Shown here piece after piece: positions 1-6,800 of a stretch of 9,238 nucleotides of DNA. Below the pieces are notes generated by a model. That model made no database searches. It was not told where the DNA came from and worked only from the letters and a program-made list of their open reading frames with translations. The DNA is from Prevotella sp. (lineage in GTDB: Bacteria > Bacteroidota > Bacteroidia > Bacteroidales > Bacteroidaceae): NCBI GenBank assembly GCA_016283605.1, contig JAEENF010000226.1, forward strand, positions 1-9,238. Direction: 5' to 3'. A program made the translations under genes and the position numbers. Numbering within the stretch: position 1 is the stretch's first letter; every line of letters starts with the position of its first letter.

Positions 1-123
1 GGCTGGGAGAAGGATGTCACCCACCTGTTCGCACATATCGACAAGGTGACTGCCGCCGATATCCAGACCGTCGCACAAGAGCTCTTCGTGCCAGAACGGC
101 TGACAACACTTGTTTTTAATTAA
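1..123 (+). CDS. C-terminal end of a probable M16 family (insulinase/pitrilysin-like) peptidase, 5' truncated
   Basis: Frame 1 is open from the first base to a TAA at 121-123 and gives 40 residues. The tail reads as a helix containing KVTAADIQTVAQELF followed by a short strand (RLTTLVFN). This is the usual ending of M16 zinc peptidases of the processing-peptidase type, where a 'VT..DI...A...F' helix precedes a final beta strand. The HxxEH zinc site would lie upstream, outside the window, so activity cannot be judged. The next gene starts 5 nt after the stop, so the peptidase is probably the promoter-proximal partner of the two phosphatase genes in one transcript. The family call rests on a short tail and is moderate; the fact that this is a gene end is more secure because of the tight spacing. 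Confidence 0.6.
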   Translation, partial: GWEKDVTHLFAHIDKVTAADIQTVAQELFVPERLTTLVFN

Positions 124-128
124 GCATT

Positions 129-1433
129 ATGATAACCAAGATAAGCATCATCCATAAAAGGCTGCTGATAAGTCTCCCCCTTATCCTTTGTCCTTTAACC
201 TTCATCTCCGCACAGTCCGTGCGCGAGGAGATCCGTCTTGACGCGCGCCGCTCGGCAGGCACCTTTCTGGCCTACCCGGTATCACACCCATCGACGATGA
301 CACCGCCACCAGAAGGCAAAAAACCCTTCTTCCTCAGCCATTACGGTTGCCAAGGTTCGTATTACCTGGACCAGCAAGAAGACTATGACGCCCCCTACCG
401 CACACTGGCCAAGGCCGACAGTCTGGGGAAGCTGACACCGCTGGGACGTGACGTGATGCAGCGTCTCGACCGTATCCGACGGGATGCCAAGGACCGCACG
501 GGAGAACTGACAGAACTCGGTGCGCAACAACAGCACAACATCATCCGCCGCATGGAATACCTGTTCCCTGAGACCTTCGACAAGAGCGGTTACGTCAGTG
601 GCCGTTGCGCAACGGTCAACCGTTGTATAATGTCGATGGAAGAGGCGATGGTGGAGTTGGCCCGTCTGCGTCCCACAGGCCTCAGCCACAAGGCGAGCCT
701 GAGTTTTAAGCCTTACCTGAACCCGCAAGACAAGCAGCTCCAAGCCGCGAAGAAGGACTCACTGACCGCTGCCCGCTATCAGGCCTTCGCGGCAGCATAC
801 GAACACCCTGAACGTCTGATGCAGGCCCTCTTTACAGATGCGTCATACCTTAAACCCAAGAAGGCCAGAAGCCTCATGGACCAGCTCTTCGACGTCGCCG
901 GCAACCTTCAGAACACCGACTTACGCAACAGTCTGACGCTCTACGACCTCTTCACCTCCGACGAGATCTACCAACAGTGGAAGAAGCGGAATGCCTGGTG
1001 GTATATCAACTATGGCGGCTGCGCGCTGAACGGCAGTCAGCAGCCCTATGCCTCGCGCAACCTGTTGCGTCACATCATCGAGAAGGGCGACAGCGTCATC
1101 CTGCTCCAGAAGCCCGTGACCCATCTGCGCTATACCCTCGAGACAGCCTTCATGCCCCTCGTTTGTCTGATGGACATCAACGGCTTCGGTCTGGTTACCG
1201 ATGATCTGGAGACCCTCGACGAGAAAGGTTGGGCCGACTATCGCATCGCCCCCATAGGTGCCAACCTGCAGATCATCTACTTCCGCAGGGACTTCGACGA
1301 TCAGGACGTGCTGATCAAGGTGCTGTTGAACGAGCAGGAAGCCACGTTGCCCGTCACCACCGACTGTGCGCCCTACTACCATTGGAAAGACGTCCGCGAA
1401 CATTACCTGAGGTTGTTAAACATTAAGAACTGA
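129..1433 (+). CDS. Histidine acid phosphatase-like protein with a degenerate active site (probable pseudo-phosphatase)
   Basis: This is a 434-residue exported protein. A basic N-terminus and hydrophobic stretch (about residues 10-28) end in ISAQS, a type I signal peptide. It aligns over its whole length with the next gene and belongs to the histidine acid phosphatase (phytase) clan. In that clan RHGxR forms the phosphohistidine and phosphate pocket, and a later His-Asp/Glu supplies the proton donor. Here the first motif is CQGSY (residues 74-78), so the nucleophilic His and both Arg are gone. The later motif reads TLET (336-339), with Leu337 in place of His. The middle VNRC motif (163-166) and the C-terminal NEQEA...TTDCAPYYHWKD block remain, so the fold is probably kept. 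ATG at 129 lies 5 nt after the peptidase stop, and the next gene starts 5 nt after this one. Phosphatase activity is unlikely; ligand binding or a partner role is possible. The family is clear, the function unknown. Confidence 0.85.
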   Translation: MITKISIIHKRLLISLPLILCPLTFISAQSVREEIRLDARRSAGTFLAYPVSHPSTMTPPPEGKKPFFLSHYGCQGSYYLDQQEDYDAPYRTLAKADSLGKLTPLGRDVMQRLDRIRRDAKDRTGELTELGAQQQHNIIRRMEYLFPETFDKSGYVSGRCATVNRCIMSMEEAMVELARLRPTGLSHKASLSFKPYLNPQDKQLQAAKKDSLTAARYQAFAAAYEHPERLMQALFTDASYLKPKKARSLMDQLFDVAGNLQNTDLRNSLTLYDLFTSDEIYQQWKKRNAWWYINYGGCALNGSQQPYASRNLLRHIIEKGDSVILLQKPVTHLRYTLETAFMPLVCLMDINGFGLVTDDLETLDEKGWADYRIAPIGANLQIIYFRRDFDDQDVLIKVLLNEQEATLPVTTDCAPYYHWKDVREHYLRLLNIKN

Positions 1434-1438
1434 GAATT

Positions 1439-2764
1439 ATGATGGCCAAGATCCACAAAAGACTGCTGATAAGTTTATGCTTCATCCTTTGTCTTCTGTC
1501 GTCTGGTACCGCCCAGTCCGTACGCGAGATGATCAAGAAGGACCCCAGCTATGCCGCCTGTAACTACCGCATCTATCCCGACAGCGTGGAGATGCCGATG
1601 ACGCCTGCACCAGAGGGCAAGCATCCCTTCTATATCTCCCACTACGGCCGTCACGGTTCACGATATATCAACAACCGGAAGGGCTACGATATCCCCTACA
1701 AGATGATGTTGAAAGCCGATAGCCTGGGGCTGTTGACGACCGCAGGCCATCAGGTCCTGAAAGAGATCAGGACCATCATCAACGACTCCGAAGGCCAGTG
1801 GGGCGACCTGACGGGATTCGGACAACTGCAGATGCGGCACATCTGCCAGCGGATGATGAACCGCTTCCCTGAGGTGCTCAGCGGCGATGCCCACGTGGAT
1901 GCCAGGAGTACTGTGGTCAACCGCTGCATCCTCTCGATGGGTTCCTTCATGATGGAGATGGTGAAGCTCAACCCCCAGCTGCAGATCACGATGAGGGCCT
2001 CAAAACGCGACATGTGGTATCTGAACCACCAGGACAAGCTGTTGCGTAAGATGCCCGATGCCACGCAGGAGGCTTACGACGCGTTCGTAGACAAATACAG
2101 CCGTAATCCCAAACTGATGAAGCTGCTTTTCACCGACCCCGACGCTGCCAGTAAAGTCGTTGACGAGACCTGGCTGAACTACTACGTGATCAAGATGGGC
2201 CTCTTCCAGTTGAACACCCATTTCTATAGGGACACCTTCCTCACTGACCTCTTCGATATCGAAGACCTGTATAACCTGTGGAAGACTGACAACGTCTGGT
2301 GGTACCTCAACCACGGCAGCAGCGAGCTCAACGGCGGCGACCGTCCCTTCACGCAGCGTTACCTGCTCCGTCAGATCATTGCCGATGCCGACAGCTGCCT
2401 GCAGTTGGAGCGCCCTGGTGCCCAGCTGCGTTTCGGCCACGAGACGGTACTGCTGCCGCTGACCTGTCTGCTGGGCATCAACGGCTACGACAAGCATATC
2501 GACGGCTGGGAGGATGTCGAAGCCCAAGGCTGGCGGAGTTCCGACGTGATCCCCATGGGCTCCAACATCCAGTTGGTCTTCTACCGTTCTGATATCCACG
2601 ACCAGGATGTGCTTTTCAAGGTGCTCCTCAACGAACAGGAGGCCCAGCTGCCCATGACGACCGACTGTGCCCCCTACTATCACTGGAAAGACTTCCGCGC
2701 CTTCTATCTCGACAAGCTCGACAGATATGACAGAAGACGTCTGTCTCTTCCGGCCTACAACTGA
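1439..2764 (+). CDS. Secreted histidine acid phosphatase (phytase/phosphomonoesterase clan)
   Basis: This 441-residue protein has a signal peptide (about residues 1-26, ending SGTAQS) and is probably periplasmic or surface-exported. The catalytic RHGSR is at residues 71-75, within FYISHYGRHGSRY. NRC at 161-163 probably gives the further pocket Arg. GHET at 333-336 is the second catalytic motif, with Glu where AppA-type phytases and the fused phosphatase in this window have Asp (GHDT). The family forms a phosphohistidine intermediate and hydrolyses phosphate monoesters such as phytate or sugar phosphates; the substrate cannot be read from sequence. It is a tandem paralogue of the preceding gene: the signal-peptide DNA and the C-terminal NEQEA.LP.TTDCAPYYHWKD block are nearly the same. 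ATG 1439 is chosen because it lies 5 nt after the upstream stop and directly precedes the signal peptide; a second ATG follows at once. Its last 10 nt overlap the convergent remnant frame. Confidence 0.9.
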   Translation: MMAKIHKRLLISLCFILCLLSSGTAQSVREMIKKDPSYAACNYRIYPDSVEMPMTPAPEGKHPFYISHYGRHGSRYINNRKGYDIPYKMMLKADSLGLLTTAGHQVLKEIRTIINDSEGQWGDLTGFGQLQMRHICQRMMNRFPEVLSGDAHVDARSTVVNRCILSMGSFMMEMVKLNPQLQITMRASKRDMWYLNHQDKLLRKMPDATQEAYDAFVDKYSRNPKLMKLLFTDPDAASKVVDETWLNYYVIKMGLFQLNTHFYRDTFLTDLFDIEDLYNLWKTDNVWWYLNHGSSELNGGDRPFTQRYLLRQIIADADSCLQLERPGAQLRFGHETVLLPLTCLLGINGYDKHIDGWEDVEAQGWRSSDVIPMGSNIQLVFYRSDIHDQDVLFKVLLNEQEAQLPMTTDCAPYYHWKDFRAFYLDKLDRYDRRRLSLPAYN

Positions 2765-3012
2765 GCCTCCTGAATCGCCTTTGTGGCTGCTTCGAGAACC
2801 TTCGTGACGGGATCGTTCTTCTTGTTGTCCATATCCTGCGGGTACTCATAGCTCCAGATCTTCTTCTCAGGTACCATATTGAAGGTGGTCTTCCACTCTG
2901 CGATGTTGAACTTCCAGAACTTCATCTGTACACCCAGGTCTGCATAGACGCCTGCCTTGAGCGATGCCTCGAATGAGAGGGGCTGCTGCTTGTCGAACGG
3001 TGCGAATGTCAT
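2755..3012 (-). pseudogene. Short reading frame, probable 3' remnant of a larger gene (unrecognised family)
   Basis: The minus frame is open from about 3096 down to a TAG-type stop at 2755. The upstream-most start would be a TTG that forms part of a promoter -33 box, and the next ATG (3076-3078) lies between that box and the -7 element, so neither can sit downstream of transcription from that promoter. The first ATG in frame beyond the promoter is at 3010-3012, giving 85 residues beginning MTFAPFDKQQ. The product has no signal peptide. It looks like amphipathic beta strands (EASLKAGVYADLGVQMKFWKFNIAEWKTTF) and then a charged helix (VTKVLEAATKAIQEAQ). This resembles the end of a larger beta-rich exported protein rather than a free-standing one. 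It overlaps the convergent phosphatase gene by 10 nt. I do not recognise the family. It could instead be a genuine small protein; the remnant call is inference. Confidence 0.45.
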
Positions 3013-3064
3013 CTCTGCCTCTGCCTTCACCTTCGGACCAACGGCATCACTTGTGATATTGCAT

Positions 3065-3097
3065 GCAAAGATAGTCATTATTCTCGAAACCGCCAAA
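3065..3097 (-). promoter_or_regulatory. Bacteroidota-type promoter, leftward
   Basis: On the minus strand, TTTG (3094-3097) and TATCTTTGC (3065-3073) are separated by 20 nt and match the Bacteroidota housekeeping sigma consensus (-33 TTTG, -7 TAnnTTTG). Transcription would start a few bases past 3065 and run into the remnant frame ending at 2755. The match and spacing are the same as in the rightward promoter at 3271-3303. Confidence 0.7.
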
Positions 3098-3150
3098 ACT
3101 TTTATAAAATTTGAGGAAATGTGGGAATGTGACCATTTGTAAAGAAATAC

Positions 3151-3241
3151 GAGCCGTAATCTCGTGAGCAGTGAGCCGTAATCTCGTTGAAGGTGAGATT
3201 ACGGGTCGTTAATGGTGAGCCGTAAGGTCCTGAAATCTCAC
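3151..3241. repeat. Cluster of direct and inverted repeats built on GAGCCGTAATCTCGT
   Basis: GAGCCGTAATCTCGT occurs exactly at 3151-3165 and 3173-3187, 22 nt apart (two helical turns). A diverged third copy starts GAGCCGTAA at 3217. An inverted copy, GAGATTACGG at 3195-3204, pairs perfectly with CCGTAATCTC at 3176-3185 across a 9-nt loop. GTGAGATT (3193-3200) also pairs with AATCTCAC (3234-3241), so alternative hairpins are possible. The cluster lies between two divergent promoters and is in no credible gene. It could be a set of regulator binding sites or a small dispersed repeat; the sequence does not decide. Confidence 0.7.
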
Positions 3242-3254
3242 GTCATTGTGCAAA

Positions 3255-3289
3255 AATAATCGGGCTGATGTTTGGTCAGTCCGATTATT
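3255..3289. promoter_or_regulatory. Long palindrome over the -33 box of the cupin promoter, candidate operator
   Basis: AATAATCGG (3255-3263) is the exact reverse complement of CCGATTATT (3281-3289). Inside them CTGA (3265-3268) pairs with TCAG (3276-3279), with one G/T position between the two stems, leaving a 7-nt centre that contains most of the TTTG -33 box. A dimeric regulator bound here would block the promoter. As RNA on the minus strand, the arm is followed by a T-run (ATTATTTTTG), so a terminator for leftward transcripts is the alternative reading. Confidence 0.6.
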
Positions 3290-3303
3290 ATGTTTATCTT
3301 TGC
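3271..3303 (+). promoter_or_regulatory. Bacteroidota-type promoter of the cupin lipoprotein gene
   Basis: TTTG (3271-3274) and TATCTTTGC (3295-3303) are spaced by 20 nt and match the -33/-7 consensus of the phylum. Transcription would begin near 3308-3311, leaving an A/T-rich leader of about 25 nt before the ATG at 3335, with no strong Shine-Dalgarno, as is normal in this phylum. Confidence 0.8.
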
Positions 3304-3334
3304 AGCCAAACAATTATTTTAAACAAGAATCACA

Positions 3335-3808
3335 ATGAGAAAGATGATGCATTGGGTGCTCGCCGCCACCCTCGTATGCGGCGCAAGCGTACTGAACTCC
3401 TGCAAGGAGGCTCATGCTAAAGAGGACAATCCTGCTCCTGCTCCCAAGGTGGTAAGTACCGAACTGATCCGTACCTCGCAGAGCTGGGATGGTGTGGAGC
3501 TGCCCGACTACTTCCAGGGTCGCCCCGAACTGGTGGCTGTGAAGTACGTGTTCCCCGCTGGACAGAAGCTGGGCTGGCACCACCACGTGGCCATGAACTA
3601 CGGTGTGCTGGTACAGGGCGAGCTGACCATCATCGGTCAGGACGGCAAGACGAAGGTAGTGCATGAGGGCGAGGCCGTCGTAGAGATGGTGGGCACCATC
3701 CATCACGGCGAGAACCGCGGCACGAAGGACTGTATCCTCTACATGTTCTACCTCTCGCAGAAGGACCTGCCGCTGGCCGTGCAGCATCCTGAAATCCCAA
3801 TGGAATAA
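3335..3808 (+). CDS. Small cupin-domain lipoprotein
   Basis: This 157-residue protein starts with MRKMMHWVLAATLVCGASVL and a lipobox LNSC (residues 20-23), so Cys23 should be lipidated and the protein anchored in the envelope. A Pro/Ala-rich linker (about 30-38) leads to one cupin barrel. Motif 1 gives His82 and His84 in GWHHHVAMNYGVLVQG, with Asn88 where classical cupins have Glu. Motif 2, G112 to N127 (ending GTIHHGENRG), gives His123. These His residues probably bind a metal ion. Single cupins of this size include small-molecule-binding proteins and isomerase- or dioxygenase-like enzymes; the substrate cannot be inferred. It has its own promoter and operator-like palindrome. The stop is 3 bp from the stop of the convergent fusion gene. 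The cupin and lipoprotein calls are solid; the function is unknown. Confidence 0.88.
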   Translation: MRKMMHWVLAATLVCGASVLNSCKEAHAKEDNPAPAPKVVSTELIRTSQSWDGVELPDYFQGRPELVAVKYVFPAGQKLGWHHHVAMNYGVLVQGELTIIGQDGKTKVVHEGEAVVEMVGTIHHGENRGTKDCILYMFYLSQKDLPLAVQHPEIPME

Positions 3809-3811
3809 AAG

Positions 3812-6800
3812 CTACGGAAGCGCTGAAGTGATCTCCTGTTGAGTGATGTAGTTCCTGTCCTTGGGGAAGGCATCGGGAGTGATCACATACTGATGGCCTA
3901 GAGGCCCGTTCAGTGTCACTTTCTGGAAACGAGGTGCTGAGAGCATGTATTTATTGGTAGCGGGACAGACGGGATAGAAGCCCATCGACGAGAAGATGTA
4001 CCAAGCCGACATCTGTCCGGCATCATCGTTGCCAGAGAGGCCACCAGGGGTATCGTTGTACTCCGTATCGAGGATGTGCGCCACACGCGCGATGGTCTTG
4101 TCCTTTCTACCGATGAAATCGTATAGATAGGCGATCTGGTGACAAGGCTCGTTGCCGTGCCAGTATCTTCCCTCTGTAAACATCGAGTCGAGCTTGGCCT
4201 CGAACTGCTGTGGGCCTCCAAGCACTTCTATGAGTCCCTCGACATTGTGGGGCACATACCAGGTGTAGTGGCATGTGGCACCCTCGGTGATATAGGGTTT
4301 GCGGTGAATGAAGTCGGTATTATCCTCAAACTTCCCGTTCTGATGGCGACCGTCGCAATAGCCGGTCTTGGGATTGATGACGTTGCGCCAGTTTTCTGAG
4401 CGACGCACCAAAGCCTTATAATCCTGCTCATGACCCAGAGCCTGAGCCAGCTGAGCGACGGCGAAGTCATCGAAGGCATATTCGAGGGTGCGCGACGTCT
4501 GCTCGTCCTGATGGAAGGCTTCCTTCACGCCATCCTCCAGGGGGATATAGCCATACTTCAGATAACTCTCGAGCGCCCTGCGACCCATACCGTTCTTATA
4601 ATCCTCAAAGTTGGCAGGTGTCTCGAAGGCGTTCTTCCGCATAGCCGCATAAGCCGTCTCGACGTCGAAGTTCCTGATACCTTTAATGTAGGCATCGGCC
4701 AGGGCAACACTGCAATGGTCGCCAATCATCGCTGCCGTGTAGGCGTTCCAACAAGGGAAGATGGGCAGCCATCCACCTTGCTCGTACATGGTCACCAGCG
4801 ACTGCATCATATCTTCCGTCTGCCCTGGGGCGATCAGCGTATAGAGGGGATGCAGGGCACGGTAGGTATCCCACATCGAGAAGTCGCCATAGTACTTCCT
4901 GTTGTTTCCTGCAGTCAACTGACCGCTGGAGAAAGCCGGATATGTGCCGTCGACGTCGCTCATCTCACGAGGGAGGAACGAACAGCGATAGAGTGCGCCA
5001 TAGAACTGATCGACGCGGGCTGTATTCTCATCCTCCACATCAATGGTGTGCAGACGGTCAATCCACCGCCGGGCGGTTTGAAGCATCATACTCTCGAAGT
5101 CATGACCTTCAACCTCAAAGGCAAAGTTGTCCTCAGCGCCTTTTTTATTGGTAAACGAGGTCGCGGCCTTCAGGATGATGGGTTTATGGGCCTTCCCCTC
5201 GAAGGTGAGCCAGACACACAGGCTGTCGATGCCATAAGCGGTGATGGGGTCGTAACACTGTAACAAGTAGTGGCCATCAAAGCCTGCCCGTTCTCCCCAC
5301 CCCTGATAGATGCGATGGACGGGGTTGTAGCCATAGACGGTCTTGGCGATGGTATCCACCTCCAGATAACCCTCACCCTCATCGCTGTTATGGTTCAGTA
5401 CGATGTGTACAGGACCATCCTGTTCAGGCGTGATGCGGAAGATGGCTGTATGGCTGCTACCCGTCAGTTCCAGCTTCAGATGTTCTTGAGGCAGACGGAC
5501 GGCATAGTAATGTGGATGAGAGAGCTCTTCCTGATGATAGAATGGTGTGGCCCGCTCCTCTGGTCTCAGGCGCAGTCTTCCACTAAGTGCCGCCAAGGTA
5601 AACGACCCATAGTCTTGTGTACATCCTCCCACAATCCAGTGACTGTTGCGGATGCCCTGGAAAAGAGAGTCCGTATAATAATACGGGGCGATGCATTTCT
5701 TTTCGGTATCGCGGGTCTGTGGTGTCCAGAAGTTCTGGCCATTGGGCACCAGCACAGCCGGAAGCGTCTGACCGTGTTCTTCGGAGCCTTTGCCAAAGAG
5801 ACCAGCCGTCTTGGTGTTTGCCGGCGCCGTTCCTACCATGGTGTTCAGCGCATTCAACTGCCGCAAATGCTCGAAGTAGTGTTTCCGCTCTGCAACTTGC
5901 TGTTTCAGCGCTTTCCACCTCATAAAGCCTATATACCTCTCATTATGCAGCAGTTGCACTATCACCTCTCCCTGTGCATTCTTATAAAAAATCATCTGAA
6001 GATTGGCTGCCATCGGCAGAATCTCGTCCATAGGCTTATCTTTGGTATCGATGCCCATCAACGTCATCAGGCGATAGAGATTCGTATCATGTCCGAAGCG
6101 GAGATCAGCTCCTACCCCACCTCTGGCGACAGCCGCATCGGCATCAGCCTCGATACGGTCCCAGAGCGAAATAGCACAACGGGCTGCAATGCCTCCGTTC
6201 ATAATCTTGTCGCCATTTTGAAGTGTCATCCGACTGTTGTTCAGTTGATACACGGCCTGCATCTCTTCTTCAGTGAAGAGGTCGTAGAGCGATACCTTTA
6301 TTTCCACATCCTGCATATCCGAGGCGATGGTATGAAGTTCTGTCAGCAACTTCTCCCTGTTCAGCTTCGTCAGGTGGCTGGCATCTGTAAACAACGCGTT
6401 GATGAATCTGTCTGTTGATATCGACAAAGGCCAAACCCGTGAATGTTCTAAGTAACTCTGTTCCTTAGACTTATAGGCGATCCAAGCCATATCCTCCTCT
6501 CGCGTAATAGGGTTGATCTGTACCGATGGATTCTGTGTCTTTATCTCAGAGACGAAATTCTCCATACTCGTCTTACAGCGGTTGACGGTACTGGAGTGAG
6601 CCGTCAGATGAGTCTCAGCCGTAAACAGCTGGGGGAAATTCTGATACATCCTGCGGGCGATGCCACGATGCTGACGTCCTCCAAGCGATGTCAGCTGGCC
6701 ACCATTGCCTTTGGCATTTTTCCACACCTTCGCCAAACGCTTGCGGACGTTCTTGCCCAACTTGGTCAGACGACTCTGATCCTCAAACTGCTTGTTGACC

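Noticed and set aside
348..362. Sequencing error or frameshift as the cause of the missing RHG motif
   Set aside because: The frame is unbroken on both sides, the flanking residues align with the paralogue, and the changes involve several separate substitutions at two distant motifs.
2000..2683. Minus-strand open frame of 227 codons opposite the active phosphatase gene
   Set aside because: It is rich in Val/Gln/Glu as expected from the reverse of Asp/His/Asn-rich codons, and the sense strand has clear catalytic motifs.
1..2764. Polysaccharide utilisation locus
   Set aside because: No SusC/SusD-like genes or other glycan-degrading genes are visible; a single GH92 fusion is not enough to call one.
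3151..3241. CRISPR array
   Set aside because: There are only two exact copies with a 7-nt gap, plus an inverted copy. Spacer lengths and repeat orientation do not fit an array, and no cas genes are present.
3314..3787. Minus-strand open frame of 157 codons opposite the cupin gene
   Set aside because: It is the mirror of the cupin lipoprotein, which has a promoter, lipobox and conserved cupin motifs on the plus strand.
4430..5263. Plus-strand open frame of 277 codons opposite the GH92 domain
   Set aside because: It is antisense to conserved GH92 motifs; the amino acid pattern is low in structure, with no promoter or family resemblance.
5270..6418. Long plus-strand open frame (382 codons) opposite the fusion gene
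   Set aside because: It lies wholly antisense to the strongly supported phosphatase/GH92 frame, has no recognisable domain or signal peptide and an atypical composition. It is a by-product of codon bias on the other strand.
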